DNA of 64,000 bases from Vibrio breoganii (GTDB lineage Bacteria > Pseudomonadota > Gammaproteobacteria > Enterobacterales > Vibrionaceae): assembly GCF_001677275.1 (NCBI RefSeq), contig NZ_CP016177.1:2480001-2544000 (forward strand). Direction: 5' to 3'. This document shows, in pieces, positions 29,290-40,683 of this stretch; position 1 is the stretch's first letter, and the number at the start of each line of letters is the position of its first letter. A program made the position numbers and the translations under genes. A model generated the notes under the pieces. That model saw nothing but the letters and a program-made list of their open reading frames with translations, was not told where the DNA came from and did no database searches.

Positions 29290-29321
29290 TAAAAACAGTG
29301 ACCTAGTGTCACTGTTTTTTT
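29290..29321 (+). terminator. intrinsic terminator after galU
   Basis: A twelve-pair stem AAAAACAGTGAC / GTCACTGTTTTT with a five-base loop, running into further T. The A-rich left arm means it may also work in the reverse direction. Confidence 0.9.
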
Positions 29322-29394
29322 ATCCAGTATTTATTTGCAGGCGTATAAAGCTATGCAATACTTGGACAACGATTATGTAATTGAGCGGAATTAG

Positions 29395-32220
29395 ATGGAC
29401 ACTATCGACGTTCGTGGCGCCCGAACCCACAACTTAAAAAACATCAACCTCACCATTCCAAGAGACAAGCTGACAGTGATTACTGGTCTTTCTGGATCAG
29501 GTAAGTCTTCTTTAGCTTTCGATACCTTATATGCTGAAGGGCAACGTCGATATGTAGAGTCTCTATCTGCTTACGCCCGCCAATTCCTGTCATTGATGGA
29601 AAAGCCCGATGTGGACCACATTGAGGGTCTATCACCTGCTATCTCAATTGAACAGAAATCGACATCCCATAACCCTCGTTCTACCGTGGGTACAATTACC
29701 GAGGTCTATGATTATCTTCGTCTATTGTACGCGCGAGTGGGTGAACCGCGTTGCCCTGAACACAAAGTGCCGCTGTCTGCACAAACCATCAGCCAGATGG
29801 TAGATAAGGTCTTAGAGATGCCAGAAGGTTCTAAGATGATGCTGATGGCTCCGATTGTAAAAGAGCGTAAGGGTGAGCATGTTAAAACCTTTGAGAACCT
29901 AGCTGCACAGGGCTTTATTCGAGCTCGCGTAGATGGCGACATCTGCGATCTTTCTGATCCACCGACTCTAGAGCTCCATAAGAAACACACCATTGAGGTT
30001 ATTGTTGACCGATTTAAGGTACGTAGCGATCTTAAGCAGCGACTTGCCGAATCTTTTGAAACCACACTAGAGCTATCAGGCGGTATTGCCGTAGTGGCTT
30101 CAATGGATAAATCGGACGATGAAGAGATCATTTTCTCTGCTAACTTTGCCTGCCCATACTGTGGTTACAGCATGCAAGAGCTTGAGCCTAGGCTCTTCTC
30201 TTTCAATAACCCCGCAGGAGCCTGTCACACTTGTGACGGCCTTGGTGTACAGCAATACTTTGATGAGACGAGAGTCGTTCTAGATCAGAACCTAAGTATT
30301 GCCGAAGGAGCAATCAAAGGCTGGGATCAAAAGAACTACTATTACTTTCAGATGCTTAGCGCTTTAGCTGATCACTATGATTTCGATCTATACGTGCCCT
30401 TTAAGTCTCTATCAAAAAGGATCCGTGAGATCATATTGAAGGGCTCGGGTCGAACAGAGGTCGAGTTTAAGTACATTAATGATCGTGGCGATATTCGAGT
30501 TAAGACTCACCCATTTGAAGGGATCCTTAACACCCTAGAGCGCCGCTATCGAGACACTGAATCCAACTCAGTGCGTGAAGATCTGGCTAAGTACATCTCT
30601 ACTCGCTCTTGTGCAAGTTGTAACGGAACCCGCCTTCGAGAAGAAGCACGAAATGTCTTTGTTCAAGATACTCCTTTACCTAACATCGTTGAGATGAGTA
30701 TTAGTGAGGCGTTGGAGTTTTTCGAAAGCATGAGTCTTGAGGGGCAAAAAGCCCAGATCGCCGAAAAGATCATGAAAGAGATTAATGATCGTCTGAGCTT
30801 CTTGGTCAATGTTGGCCTCAACTATTTAAATCTGTCTCGCAGTGCTGAAACTCTTTCTGGTGGTGAGGCGCAGCGTATTCGTCTTGCCAGCCAAATCGGT
30901 GCTGGGCTCGTTGGTGTTATGTATGTGCTCGATGAGCCCTCTATTGGATTGCATCAGCGAGACAATGAACGCCTGCTTGGAACTCTGACTCACCTGCGAG
31001 ATCTCGGCAATACCGTACTCGTCGTAGAACATGATGAAGATGCCATCCGCACTGCGGATCATATTATTGATATTGGCCCTGGCGCAGGGGTTCATGGCGG
31101 TAATGTTGTTGCAGAGGGAACCTATGAAGATATCATCAATAACCCTGAGTCTTTAACCGGGCAGTACTTAAAGGGCACCAAGGAAATCGCCATTCCCAAA
31201 AAACGTACCCCTGTTGATAAAGATAAACAGCTGACACTCAGTGGCGCTTCGGGCAACAACCTCAAAACGGTCGATCTTACCATCCCATGTGGCTTGTTTA
31301 CTTGTGTAACGGGCGTATCAGGGTCAGGTAAGTCAACGCTTATTAACGACACCTTCTTTAAGATCGCGCACCGTGAGCTTAACGGAGCAACCACCAGCAA
31401 CCCTAGCCCTTACGACTCCATCAATGGCTTAGAGCACTTTGATAAGGTCATCGATATCGATCAAAGCCCAATCGGACGTACGCCAAGATCAAACCCAGCT
31501 ACTTACACTGGTATCTTCACGCCAATACGAGAGCTATTTGCCGGTACGCAAGAGTCACGCTCTCGCGGCTATAAACCGGGTCGATTTAGCTTTAACGTGA
31601 GAGGCGGTCGCTGTGAAGCGTGTCAGGGTGATGGCGTTATTAAGGTAGAGATGCACTTCCTACCGGATGTGTATGTGCCATGTGATTCTTGTAAAGGCAA
31701 GCGATACAACCGTGAGACCCTCGAGGTGAAATACAAGGGTAAGTCTATCGATGAAGTATTGAACATGACCGTTGAAGACGCTCACACCTTCTTTGAACCC
31801 GTGCCTGTTATTGCGCGCAAACTAAAGACCCTGATTGATGTTGGCCTTTCGTATATCCGCCTAGGCCAAGCGGCTACCACCCTGTCTGGTGGTGAGGCCC
31901 AACGCGTTAAGTTAGCGAGAGAGCTGTCCAAACGCGATACAGGTAAAACGCTGTATATTCTTGATGAGCCTACCACTGGCCTTCATTTTCATGATATACA
32001 ACAGTTACTTACTGTATTGCATCGCCTTCGCGATCACGGCAACACCGTTGTAGTGATAGAGCATAACCTTGATGTGATTAAAACTGCAGACTGGATCGTC
32101 GATCTTGGACCTGAGGGTGGACAAGGTGGTGGTGAGATTGTCGCTACCGGAACACCTGAGCAGGTTGCTAAAGTGAAAGGCTCGCATACCGCTCACTTTT
32201 TAAAGCCGATGCTTAAATAG
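29395..32220 (+). CDS. uvrA: excinuclease ABC subunit A
   Basis: UvrA is the damage-sensing ATPase of nucleotide excision repair. The 941-residue length is normal. There are two ABC modules: Walker [10 protein letters not shown] (about residue 31) and GVSGSGKST (about 640), with signatures [12 protein letters not shown] and [12 protein letters not shown]. Zinc-binding cysteines are present in CPYCGYSM...CHTCDG (about 253-283) and CEACQGDG...CDSCKGKR (about 740-766). No clear SOS box is visible in the 127 bases upstream. Confidence 0.98.
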   Translation: MDTIDVRGARTHNLKNINLTIPRDKLTVITGLSGSGKSSLAFDTLYAEGQRRYVESLSAYARQFLSLMEKPDVDHIEGLSPAISIEQKSTSHNPRSTVGTITEVYDYLRLLYARVGEPRCPEHKVPLSAQTISQMVDKVLEMPEGSKMMLMAPIVKERKGEHVKTFENLAAQGFIRARVDGDICDLSDPPTLELHKKHTIEVIVDRFKVRSDLKQRLAESFETTLELSGGIAVVASMDKSDDEEIIFSANFACPYCGYSMQELEPRLFSFNNPAGACHTCDGLGVQQYFDETRVVLDQNLSIAEGAIKGWDQKNYYYFQMLSALADHYDFDLYVPFKSLSKRIREIILKGSGRTEVEFKYINDRGDIRVKTHPFEGILNTLERRYRDTESNSVREDLAKYISTRSCASCNGTRLREEARNVFVQDTPLPNIVEMSISEALEFFESMSLEGQKAQIAEKIMKEINDRLSFLVNVGLNYLNLSRSAETLSGGEAQRIRLASQIGAGLVGVMYVLDEPSIGLHQRDNERLLGTLTHLRDLGNTVLVVEHDEDAIRTADHIIDIGPGAGVHGGNVVAEGTYEDIINNPESLTGQYLKGTKEIAIPKKRTPVDKDKQLTLSGASGNNLKTVDLTIPCGLFTCVTGVSGSGKSTLINDTFFKIAHRELNGATTSNPSPYDSINGLEHFDKVIDIDQSPIGRTPRSNPATYTGIFTPIRELFAGTQESRSRGYKPGRFSFNVRGGRCEACQGDGVIKVEMHFLPDVYVPCDSCKGKRYNRETLEVKYKGKSIDEVLNMTVEDAHTFFEPVPVIARKLKTLIDVGLSYIRLGQAATTLSGGEAQRVKLARELSKRDTGKTLYILDEPTTGLHFHDIQQLLTVLHRLRDHGNTVVVIEHNLDVIKTADWIVDLGPEGGQGGGEIVATGTPEQVAKVKGSHTAHFLKPMLK

Positions 32221-32237
32221 AACAAAGGATACAATTC

Positions 32238-34007
32238 ATGGCAACCCTGTTAACCACAGGTACACAACTTGAAGTAAAGGCTCCCAAAGTACCGTTTAAC
32301 AGGCGTTTTCTACTGTTTATCGGGATAACCTTCCTGATAGCTACTCACTTCTTCTCCCCCAACCCTGGGGGAGCAGGACTTGCGCTTTCATTTAACCCTC
32401 CAGTGTGGGGATTTTTGAGCATAGCGCTAGGTATTGCCGTATATCAAATGGCGAGCAACCGTGTCATAAAATACTCAAAGATGACGGTTGTGTTGTTTAT
32501 CAGCTGCCTGTTGATGACACTGCCCATCGTATTACCCAATGCCAGTGCTGCCATTGCTCTACCAAGGCTCACCGGCTTATGGGCAGGCTTTGTTCTTTTC
32601 TTAGCTTTTCAGCAGTTTCGATTTAGTAATGAAGAAAAGCAGCGATTGTTGTGGTTTATTTTATTCTCCGTCGCTATTGAAGCCGTATTTGGCTGGGTTC
32701 AGTACACTCTATTATCTGAGGGAAACCCCTTTGGTTACAATACGGTAAACAACCGACCTTACGGCATTTTCCAGCAGCCCAATGTAATGGCGAGCTTTCT
32801 AGCGACAGGTCTAGCTTTGTCTGGCTATCTTCTCGCACGGCAGCCTCACGATAAGTACCTAAGCTGGCGACAAAAAATCGTCTTTCTTTATGCCATTCCC
32901 CTACTCACCATTCCATTACTGGTTGTTCTTGCGTCCAGAACAGGATGGCTAGGAGCGGTAATTGCAACGGCAATGGTGGCTCCTTATCTGTATCGCTTTG
33001 CGTTAAAGTCACGCGCCATTATCTGGTCTGCCTGCCTAGTTGCAGGTCTCGCCATTGGCGTAGGCATGACCTTTATCGGCGACAATCAATCGTTGGTCGG
33101 CGATAAAGCCGATCTAGAGAGTCCTCGAGCCTATACCTTCCCGCAAGGGCTAGACATGATGATAGAGCGACCATTGTCAGGTTATGGCTATGGTAACTTT
33201 GAGTCAGCCTATATGCTGTATACGGCTAGACAGCACCAGCTTAATCCTGATTATCCTGCTGGACTTCCATCAATGGATCATCCTCACAATGAGTTACTCA
33301 TGTGGGGAATTGAAGGAGGAATGATTCCACTGGTTGGGATATTTCTTGCGATGGGATTTGTACTGTATCGCTTGTATATGGCGAGAAAAGGCACGCGCAT
33401 TGGCATATTGTCATTGTTTATCCCCATCGTATTGCACACCCAATTGGAATACCCCTTTTATCATTCAGCTATCCACTGGGTTTCTTTTATTGTGCTTTTA
33501 TATTGGGTTGATCAGCGCACCGCGCGCTACAGACAATTCAACTTTGGGAAGCTAAGCAAGGTTGGGTTGCGCCTTGCTAGCCTGCTATTACCGATACTCA
33601 CTTGTGTCTACATGCTCACAGCACTGCACACCAATCAAGTATTAACGGATTTCGAGCGCTCTAAGCCAAAGAACCCAGATATCTTAGATAGGGTGACTAA
33701 CCCAGTCGCTTGGAAGGATCGCTATGAATGGGACATTCACAGCACACTATTGAATATTGGTATAGCCACCAACGAAAAGGCGCATGTTCAAGCTTACGTG
33801 GATTGGTCTCTACCTTTCATACAGGACAAGCCTCGCCCTGCCTTGTATAAGAATTTGATACTCGCGTATCAAGCGCTAGACCAACAGCAGATGGCTAGCG
33901 CTATTCGAAGTGAAGCGAAGTTTTTATTTCCGAAGGTGGACTTTAGCTCTGTGTCCTTGAAGCGAGTTAAAGTCAGCCAAGCCAATCAAAGCAACACTAA
34001 TGGCTAG
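32238..34007 (+). CDS. pglL: PglL-type protein O-oligosaccharyltransferase (Wzy_C family)
   Basis: A 589-residue polytopic membrane protein with about ten to twelve spans. The large periplasmic loop holds the hallmark MDHPHNELLMWGIEGG (near residue 345); the histidine is essential in O-antigen ligases and O-OTases. The C-terminal soluble part resembles Wzy_C_2. The V. cholerae orthologue in this position (VC0393) was reported to transfer glycan to pilin. It starts 17 bases after uvrA, with AAGGA as the ribosome-binding site. Substrates here are unknown; the MSHA pilins are candidates. An O-antigen ligase (WaaL) is the alternative reading, less likely from its gene context. Confidence 0.82.
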   Translation: MATLLTTGTQLEVKAPKVPFNRRFLLFIGITFLIATHFFSPNPGGAGLALSFNPPVWGFLSIALGIAVYQMASNRVIKYSKMTVVLFISCLLMTLPIVLPNASAAIALPRLTGLWAGFVLFLAFQQFRFSNEEKQRLLWFILFSVAIEAVFGWVQYTLLSEGNPFGYNTVNNRPYGIFQQPNVMASFLATGLALSGYLLARQPHDKYLSWRQKIVFLYAIPLLTIPLLVVLASRTGWLGAVIATAMVAPYLYRFALKSRAIIWSACLVAGLAIGVGMTFIGDNQSLVGDKADLESPRAYTFPQGLDMMIERPLSGYGYGNFESAYMLYTARQHQLNPDYPAGLPSMDHPHNELLMWGIEGGMIPLVGIFLAMGFVLYRLYMARKGTRIGILSLFIPIVLHTQLEYPFYHSAIHWVSFIVLLYWVDQRTARYRQFNFGKLSKVGLRLASLLLPILTCVYMLTALHTNQVLTDFERSKPKNPDILDRVTNPVAWKDRYEWDIHSTLLNIGIATNEKAHVQAYVDWSLPFIQDKPRPALYKNLILAYQALDQQQMASAIRSEAKFLFPKVDFSSVSLKRVKVSQANQSNTNG

Positions 34008-34013
34008 GTAGAT

Positions 34014-35126
34014 TTAAGCTAGAACCTCTTTCAGTGCCTGCAAGCAAAGTGCGACATTTTCCTTGCGGGCACCGTATCCCATCAAACCAATACGCCACGC
34101 TTTTCCAGCGAGATCCCCGAGCCCTGCACCTATCTCTAGATTGTATTCATTGAGCAAGCGCTGGCGCACTAACGCCTCATCAATTCCAGTGGGTACATAC
34201 ACGGCATTCAACTGTGGCAATCGATATTCCTCGTCCACAACAAAGCTCATACCCAAGTCAGTTAAGCCCTCTTTCAAACGTTGATGGGTATCGGCGTGAC
34301 GTTTCCAAGCCTGCTTAAGCCCTTCTTCTTTGAGTATTAATAGTGACTCATGCAGGGCATAAAGACTGTTTACTGGCGCGGTATGATGATAAGCACGTTT
34401 GCCTTCACCACTCCAGTAGCCAAGCACCAAGCTTTGGTCCAAGAACCAACTTTGAACGGGGTGTTGTCTAGCTTCAATCTTGGCAATAGCTCGACTAGAG
34501 AAAGTCAGTGGCGATAATCCAGGGGTACAGGATAGGCATTTTTGACTCCCTGAATACACCGCATCCAGTTGCCATTCATCCACCATTAGTGGCACGCCAC
34601 CTAGCGAGGTCACCGCATCGACAATCACCAGCATGTCTTTACTTCGTGCAATCGTAGACAAAGCCTCTGCATCACTTAGGGCACCTGTCGAGGTTTCGGC
34701 ATGCACAAAGGCAACCGCGATTGCATCTGAGTGTTCTTCTACCGCGCTTTGTAGCTTTTGTGCTGATACAGGGCTTCCCCATTCATCATCAACCACAATC
34801 GCAACGCCTCCGCAGCGCTCTACATTCTGTCGCATACGCTCGCCGAACACGCCATTACGACACACAATCACTTTTTCTCCAGGCTCTATAAGGTTTACAA
34901 AGCAGGCTTCCATTCCAGCACTACCCGGTGCGGACAAGGCAATAGTGAATTCATTTTCTGTTTGAAATGCGTATTTTAGCAGTGACTTTAGCTCATCCAT
35001 CATCTGAATAAACAGTGGATCTAAATGCCCTATGGTTGGGCGGGAAAGCGCCTGTAAAACCTGCGGGGAAATATCCGAAGGACCTGGGCCCATCAGTGTA
35101 CGATGCGGGGGAATGAAGCTGCGCAT
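34014..35126 (-). CDS. class V aminotransferase (alanine--glyoxylate / serine--pyruvate type)
   Basis: A 370-residue PLP enzyme. The Schiff-base lysine is K196 in SGSQKCLSCTPG, and D170 in VIVDAVTSLGG should contact the pyridine nitrogen. The N-terminal GPGPSDIS motif and the SAPGSAGMEA segment are typical of alanine--glyoxylate aminotransferases, which detoxify glyoxylate with alanine or serine as donor. Relatives also act on 2-aminoethylphosphonate, so the substrate is not certain. The gene is tail-to-tail with pglL, 6 bases apart, with no evident terminator between them. Confidence 0.85.
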   Translation of the reverse strand: MRSFIPPHRTLMGPGPSDISPQVLQALSRPTIGHLDPLFIQMMDELKSLLKYAFQTENEFTIALSAPGSAGMEACFVNLIEPGEKVIVCRNGVFGERMRQNVERCGGVAIVVDDEWGSPVSAQKLQSAVEEHSDAIAVAFVHAETSTGALSDAEALSTIARSKDMLVIVDAVTSLGGVPLMVDEWQLDAVYSGSQKCLSCTPGLSPLTFSSRAIAKIEARQHPVQSWFLDQSLVLGYWSGEGKRAYHHTAPVNSLYALHESLLILKEEGLKQAWKRHADTHQRLKEGLTDLGMSFVVDEEYRLPQLNAVYVPTGIDEALVRQRLLNEYNLEIGAGLGDLAGKAWRIGLMGYGARKENVALCLQALKEVLA

Positions 35127-35243
35127 AGTTAAACCTTATTCAAGGGAAAGTGCGAATAGCTTATTGCATCACTAAAAGAGCCTCAACGAGCAATGCGTAG
35201 AAGTATGCGGTAGGTAAAAAAGTGACGATTTGTATTCAAGCCA

Positions 35244-35272
35244 TTGACATAATTTCGCCAAACCAGTTCAAT
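35244..35272 (+). promoter_or_regulatory. possible lysC promoter
   Basis: TTGACA (35244-35249) and TTCAAT (35267-35272) are 17 bases apart and would give a 5' UTR of about 135 bases. The -10 matches only four of six positions. The 289-base gap also holds a hairpin with arms ATACTCAC and GTGAGTAT (35354-35383). I do not see the conserved core of a lysine riboswitch. Confidence 0.4.
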
Positions 35273-35415
35273 GAAGACAAAGAGTGGATGACCAATGCAA
35301 TGCGACAAGGACAAGCTCTTCTCATTTTATGCGGGGTAACTGCTTCGCATTTTATACTCACCTCTATTAGCGAGAGTGAGTATTTGCACATTTAAAGGAT
35401 TAATGGAGAGACGCT

Positions 35416-36768
35416 GTGAGCGCAATCAACGTCGCCAAATTTGGCGGCACAAGTGTAGCAAATTTTGAGGCGATGAGCCGATGTGCGGCCATCGTAGAGA
35501 ATAACCCAAATACCAAACTCGTTGTCATCAGTGCCTGCTCAGGCGTGACCAACGTATTGGTCGAGCTTGCCAATGGCATCGCCGATAAAGGTAAACGTGA
35601 GCAACTTCTGCAGCAATTGGTTGATATTCACTTCAGTATCATCAATCAGTTAAAGCACCCTGAAGTCATCAATGATGCGATCAACGAGATTCTAACAAAG
35701 GTTTCTCAGTGTGCCGAGAAAGCCGCCAGCGAGACTAGCGAGCAATTGACTGACCAATTAGTCTCTTGTGGAGAGCTAATGTCGACACACATCCTTTGCC
35801 AGCTAATGAGTGAGCGCGGACATAAAACCGAGCGCTTCGATATTCGCACAGTGATGAAAACAACATCAGTATTTGGAAATGCAGAGCCGTTACTGGACGA
35901 GATCGGCATTGCTGCACAAGCTCACCTAGTGCCATTGTTTAAAGATTCTATTGTCATTACCCAAGGGTTTATCGGCTCAGATCTTAATAACAAAACAACA
36001 ACACTAGGTCGTGGTGGTAGTGATTATAGCGCCGCCTTAATTGCCGAGGCGATCTCAGCGTCTGGCCTAGAAATTTGGACGGATGTACCGGGCATTTACA
36101 CCACAGACCCGCGCATCGCGCCACCAGCACAACCCATCAAAGAGATCAGCTTCAGTGAAGCCTCTGAGATGGCAAACTTTGGTGCTAAGATCCTGCACCC
36201 TTCAACGTTAGTACCTGCATTGCGACATAAAATCCCCGTATTTGTTGGGTCCTCTAAGGAACCAGAACGTGGCGGTACTTGGGTAAAACAAGAAGTTGAT
36301 AGTGCACCTTTATTCAGAGCCGTCACCCTGAGAGGCAATCAAACACTGATTACTCTTAAGAGCCTTAATATGTTCCAAGCCAGTGGATTTTTGGCAAAGG
36401 TATTTACCATCTTGGCTCGTCATAAGGTATCGGTAGATCTGATTACCACCTCAGAGATCAGCGTATCACTGACGTTAGACCGCACGAATACTCAAGGTGG
36501 CGCTCCGCAACTGCCTGTTGCTGCTCAACAAGAACTGGAAGAACTCTGCTCAGTTGTCGTAGAGCAGAACCTAAGCTTGGTTGCGCTTATCGGCAACAAC
36601 ATGGGACAAGCTAAGGGCACCGCAAAGCAGATATTTGGTACCCTTGAAGACCACAATCTACGAATGATTTGCTATGGTGCAAGTAACCATAACCTGTGTT
36701 TCTTATTGCATGAATCATCAGCAAGACACGCCGTGCAGCAGCTTCATCGACAGCTCTTTGAAAGCTAA
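35416..36768 (+). CDS. lysC: aspartokinase III, lysine-sensitive type
   Basis: Catalyses ATP-dependent phosphorylation of aspartate, the first step to lysine, threonine and methionine. The 450-residue monofunctional product has the kinase signature KFGGTSV (residues 8-14), the catalytic region GFIGSDLNNKTTTLGRGGSD, and two C-terminal ACT domains (about 305-450; FLAKVFTILARHKVSVDLI). No homoserine dehydrogenase domain is present, which separates it from ThrA and MetL. The start is GTG with GGAG eight bases upstream. The long leader suggests post-transcriptional control, but no L-box was recognised. Confidence 0.94.
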   Translation: MSAINVAKFGGTSVANFEAMSRCAAIVENNPNTKLVVISACSGVTNVLVELANGIADKGKREQLLQQLVDIHFSIINQLKHPEVINDAINEILTKVSQCAEKAASETSEQLTDQLVSCGELMSTHILCQLMSERGHKTERFDIRTVMKTTSVFGNAEPLLDEIGIAAQAHLVPLFKDSIVITQGFIGSDLNNKTTTLGRGGSDYSAALIAEAISASGLEIWTDVPGIYTTDPRIAPPAQPIKEISFSEASEMANFGAKILHPSTLVPALRHKIPVFVGSSKEPERGGTWVKQEVDSAPLFRAVTLRGNQTLITLKSLNMFQASGFLAKVFTILARHKVSVDLITTSEISVSLTLDRTNTQGGAPQLPVAAQQELEELCSVVVEQNLSLVALIGNNMGQAKGTAKQIFGTLEDHNLRMICYGASNHNLCFLLHESSARHAVQQLHRQLFES

Positions 36769-36790
36769 AATTAGCTAACAAATATCGAGA

Positions 36791-36826
36791 AAAAAGAAGG
36801 GGCTAAATAGCCCCTTCGTTATTTTT
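36791..36826. terminator. bidirectional terminator between lysC and metH
   Basis: A stem GAAGGGGCT / AGCCCCTTC with a short A-rich loop, flanked by A on the left and a T-rich stretch on the right. It can end both the lysC (plus) and metH (minus) transcripts. Confidence 0.9.
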
Positions 36827-36830
36827 GTTG

Positions 36831-39800
36831 TTAACCGTTCAAGTTAGGCCCTAGCCACTTTTCAGCCTCAGTCCAATCCCAACCTTTACGCTCTGCGTAG
36901 TCTTTAGCTTGGTCTTCTTGGATCTGTGCAATCGCGAAATAACGGCAATCAGGGTGAGAGAAATACCAACCAGAGACCGACGCACCAGGCCACATTGCGT
37001 AGCTCGTAGTAAGCGACATTCCAATGGTTTCCTCAACTTGCATCAAGTCCCATATAGCCTGTTTCTCAGTATGCTCAGGACACGCAGGGTAGCCTGGCGC
37101 TGGGCGTATACCTTGATACTTCTCGCGGATGAGGTCATCGTTACCCAATTGCTCATCAGGGGCATATCCCCAGATATCCTTACGCACTTGCTGATGAAGG
37201 TACTCGGCAAAGGCTTCAGCCAAGCGATCGGCTACCGCCTGGATCATAATCGCGTTGTAATCATCACCTTCCGCTTTGTAGTTGTCAGCAATCTCACGCT
37301 CACCAATACCACCCGTTACGGCAAATCCGCCAACCCAATCTTTAACACCGCTATCTTTAGGCGCAATGTAATCGCTCAAGCAGTAATTGAAGCCTTTCGG
37401 CTTTTTGGTTTGCTGACGAAGGTTGAATAACGTCTTAGCCACAACCGTACGTGACTCGTCGGTATACACCTCGATATCATCACCCACACTGTTGGCTGGG
37501 AACATCTGGCACATACCGTTTGCCTTGATGATACCGTCCGCTTCTATCATATCGAGCAAATCGTTGGCATCCTTATACAAACGCTTCGCTTCCTCGCCCA
37601 CTTCTTCATGCTTTAGGATAGCGGGGTATTTACCCATTAGGCTCCAAGTCATAAAGAATGGGGTCCAGTCAATATAATCACGCAGCACCGATACGCTCAT
37701 ATCTTTGACCACCACTGGTTCAAGCTGCTTTGGTTGTGGCGGAGTGTAAGACTCCCAATCAATAGCCACTTTATTCTCACGCGCCTTCTCTAGAGTCACC
37801 GGCGCTGTCTTTGGTCGCTTTCTAGCGTGCTGGTCACGAACGCGTTCATAGTCGAGATCTAGTTTCTCAATAAAGCCTGGCTTTTGCTCATTAGAGAGCA
37901 GTGCAGAGCATACGCCTACCGCACGAGAGGCGTTGTTTACATATACGACTGGCTCTGAGTAGTTTTGCTCTATCTTCACCGCTGTATGGGCTTTAGAGGT
38001 GGTTGCACCGCCAATCAGTAGTGGAAGATCAAACCCTTGACGCTCCATTTCTTTCGCAACGTGTACCATTTCATCCAAAGATGGGGTTATCAATCCTGAC
38101 AAGCCAATGATATCGACGTTCTCTTCTTTTGCGACTTTGAGGATCTTCTCACAAGGCACCATCACACCCAGATCGATGATTTCGTAGTTATTACACTGCA
38201 GAACCACACCCACGATATTCTTACCGATATCGTGCACATCGCCTTTTACTGTCGCCAACAATATCTTACCGTTGGTTTGACCCACTTCTTTTAGAGCGTC
38301 AATGTAAGGTTCAAGGTGACCGACTGCTTGTTTCATGACTCGAGCAGACTTTACTACCTGAGGTAAGAACATCTTACCCTCACCAAACAAGTCGCCCACT
38401 ACGTTCATACCATCCATCAACGGCCCTTCAATGACCTCCAGAGGTTTAGACGCATTCAAACGAGCTTCTTCAGTGTCTTCGATAATAAACTCAGTAATAC
38501 CTTTCACAAGGGCATGTTCCAAGCGTTTTTCTACTGGCCAACCGCGCCATTCAAGCGCAGCTCCATCATCTTGGGCACCCACACCGTTTTCACGATATTC
38601 ACCAGCAATGTCCAGCAAACGTTCAGTGGCATCATCTCTGCGGTTCAGAACCACATCTTCCACCGCTTCTCGCAGTTTGTCAGGTACGTTGTCATAAACT
38701 TCTAGCTGACCCGCATTCACGATGCCCATATCCATACCATTTTTAAAGCAGTGGTATAGGAATACAGCATGTATAGCTTCACGAACGTAGTTGTTGCCGC
38801 GGAATGAGAAAGAAACGTTAGATACACCACCCGACACCATTGCATGTGGTAGGTCGCGTTTGATATCCGCTACTGCATTGATGAAGTCGACGGCGTAGTT
38901 ATTGTGTTCATCAATACCCGTCGCGACGGCAAAGATGTTTGGATCAAAAATGATATCTTCAGCAGGGAAGCCAACCTCATCGACAAGGATGTTGTAGGCA
39001 TTAGTACAGATCTCAATCTTGCGCTCACGAGTGTCTGCCTGGCCCTGTTCATCAAACGCCATAACAATCACAGCCGCACCATAACGACGAATTAGCTTAG
39101 CTTGCTCGATAAACTTCTCTTTCCCCTCTTTCAAAGAGATTGAGTTAACGATGCCTTTGCCTTGAATGCACTTAAGACCCGCTTCAATGACTTCCCATTT
39201 AGAGGAGTCCACCATAACCGGCACTTTCGATATATCAGGCTCGGAGGCACAAAGATTGAGGAAACGAACCATACATGCCTCAGCATCTAGCATCCCTTCA
39301 TCCATGTTAATATCGATGATTTGAGCGCCGTTTTCTACTTGCTGACGTGCAACGTCCAGAGCTTCTTCATAGAGCTCTTCTTTGATTAATCGTTTAAAGC
39401 GAGCAGACCCAGTGACGTTAGTACGCTCGCCCACATTCAAAAATAGAGTTTCTTTAGAAATAGCGAGAGGTTCTAAGCCAGATAAGCGACACGCCGCTTT
39501 TATTTCTGGTCGTTGACGTGGTCGAGCATTTGCAACAGCTTCAGCCATCGCCTTAATATGTTCCGGTGTCGTACCACAACACCCCCCCACCAAGTTCAAG
39601 AAACCTGACTCTGCCCACTCTTTAATATGCTCAGCCATGTCTTCTGGAGATAGGTCATACTCACCAAACGCATTGGGTAGACCGGCATTTGGGTGAACAG
39701 AGACGAAGGTTTCAGAAATACGCGATAACTCATCCACATAAGGGCGTAATTCGTCAGGACCCAAAGCACAGTTCAGACCGAAAGAGATGGGGTTCACGTG

Positions 39801-40499
39801 TCTTAAAGAGTTATAGAAAGCTTCTGTCGTTTGACCAGACAAGGTACGGCCTGATGCATCGGTAATGGTTCCCGAGATCATGACGGGCAGCGTGTAGCCT
39901 AGCTCATCAAAAACAGTATCAACAGCAAATGCACATGCCTTCGCATTCAAGGTATCAAAGATGGTTTCAATGAGAATAAGGTCTGAACCACCTTTTATAA
40001 GGGCAAGGGTGGATTCTTTGTATGCCTCGACTAACTCATCAAAGCTAACGTTTCGAAACCCAGGGTCATTAACGTCAGGAGAAATAGAACAGGTACGGTT
40101 TGTTGGGCCGAGAACGCCAGCAACATAACGTGGTCTATCGGGAGTCTTTGCTGTCCATTCATCTGCCGCTTCTCTGGCAAGCTTTGCCGCAGCAAAGTTA
40201 ATCTCTTCGCTAAGATCCTCCATCTCATAATCCGCCATCGCTATGGTGGTTGAGTTAAAGGTATTGGTTTCTAGGATGTCAGCACCAGCTTCCAAATAAT
40301 CACTATGAAGCTTTTTGATGAGTTGAGGCTGGGTAAGGACAAGAAGGTCATTATTCCCTTTCAGGTCACAATGCCAATCGGCAAAACGACCACCTCGATA
40401 ATCCGCTTCTTCTAGTTTTTGATTTTGAATCATGGTGCCCATACCACCATCTATCAAAAGAATGCGGTTCTTTAATTGGGCTTCTAATTGTGCTCTCAT
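36831..40499 (-). CDS. metH: cobalamin-dependent methionine synthase
   Basis: Transfers methyl from 5-methyltetrahydrofolate to homocysteine through methylcobalamin. The 1,222-residue protein has four modules in order. The homocysteine domain has zinc ligands in [15 protein letters not shown], about residue 310. The folate domain includes [12 protein letters not shown]. The B12 domain has [10 protein letters not shown], near residue 755, whose histidine ligates cobalt. The reactivation domain has [15 protein letters not shown] for S-adenosylmethionine. Tandem MetJ boxes lie just upstream. No B12 riboswitch is evident. Confidence 0.98.
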   Translation of the reverse strand: MRAQLEAQLKNRILLIDGGMGTMIQNQKLEEADYRGGRFADWHCDLKGNNDLLVLTQPQLIKKLHSDYLEAGADILETNTFNSTTIAMADYEMEDLSEEINFAAAKLAREAADEWTAKTPDRPRYVAGVLGPTNRTCSISPDVNDPGFRNVSFDELVEAYKESTLALIKGGSDLILIETIFDTLNAKACAFAVDTVFDELGYTLPVMISGTITDASGRTLSGQTTEAFYNSLRHVNPISFGLNCALGPDELRPYVDELSRISETFVSVHPNAGLPNAFGEYDLSPEDMAEHIKEWAESGFLNLVGGCCGTTPEHIKAMAEAVANARPRQRPEIKAACRLSGLEPLAISKETLFLNVGERTNVTGSARFKRLIKEELYEEALDVARQQVENGAQIIDINMDEGMLDAEACMVRFLNLCASEPDISKVPVMVDSSKWEVIEAGLKCIQGKGIVNSISLKEGKEKFIEQAKLIRRYGAAVIVMAFDEQGQADTRERKIEICTNAYNILVDEVGFPAEDIIFDPNIFAVATGIDEHNNYAVDFINAVADIKRDLPHAMVSGGVSNVSFSFRGNNYVREAIHAVFLYHCFKNGMDMGIVNAGQLEVYDNVPDKLREAVEDVVLNRRDDATERLLDIAGEYRENGVGAQDDGAALEWRGWPVEKRLEHALVKGITEFIIEDTEEARLNASKPLEVIEGPLMDGMNVVGDLFGEGKMFLPQVVKSARVMKQAVGHLEPYIDALKEVGQTNGKILLATVKGDVHDIGKNIVGVVLQCNNYEIIDLGVMVPCEKILKVAKEENVDIIGLSGLITPSLDEMVHVAKEMERQGFDLPLLIGGATTSKAHTAVKIEQNYSEPVVYVNNASRAVGVCSALLSNEQKPGFIEKLDLDYERVRDQHARKRPKTAPVTLEKARENKVAIDWESYTPPQPKQLEPVVVKDMSVSVLRDYIDWTPFFMTWSLMGKYPAILKHEEVGEEAKRLYKDANDLLDMIEADGIIKANGMCQMFPANSVGDDIEVYTDESRTVVAKTLFNLRQQTKKPKGFNYCLSDYIAPKDSGVKDWVGGFAVTGGIGEREIADNYKAEGDDYNAIMIQAVADRLAEAFAEYLHQQVRKDIWGYAPDEQLGNDDLIREKYQGIRPAPGYPACPEHTEKQAIWDLMQVEETIGMSLTTSYAMWPGASVSGWYFSHPDCRYFAIAQIQEDQAKDYAERKGWDWTEAEKWLGPNLNG

Positions 40500-40561
40500 T
40501 CTGCGTCCTGCTCAGGTGTGGCATTTCCAACTTATACCCAACATCCTATCACAGTAAAATT

Positions 40562-40577
40562 AGATTTCTAGACGTCT
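40562..40577. promoter_or_regulatory. MetJ operator (tandem met boxes) upstream of metH
   Basis: AGATTTCT and AGACGTCT lie next to each other; the second is a perfect met box and the first matches six of eight positions. MetJ with S-adenosylmethionine binds two or more tandem eight-base boxes. The site is 63-78 bases before the metH start and also lies in the divergent region with the antiporter gene. Confidence 0.8.
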
Positions 40578-40683
40578 AAACCATGGTAATTTTCGCTATG
40601 ATGCTATCTAAGGTATAACTATATTTGATCTAGTTAACATTTTGTCTCACAGTGTTGAGGCTATTCAAACTTAGGAGAAAGGA

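Noticed and set aside
27372..29394. SOS (LexA) boxes for ssb and uvrA
   Set aside because: No CTGT-N8-ACAG sequence of the usual form was seen upstream of either gene.
35127..35415. Lysine riboswitch upstream of lysC
   Set aside because: I looked for the conserved L-box core and could not find it; a covariance search is needed to be certain.
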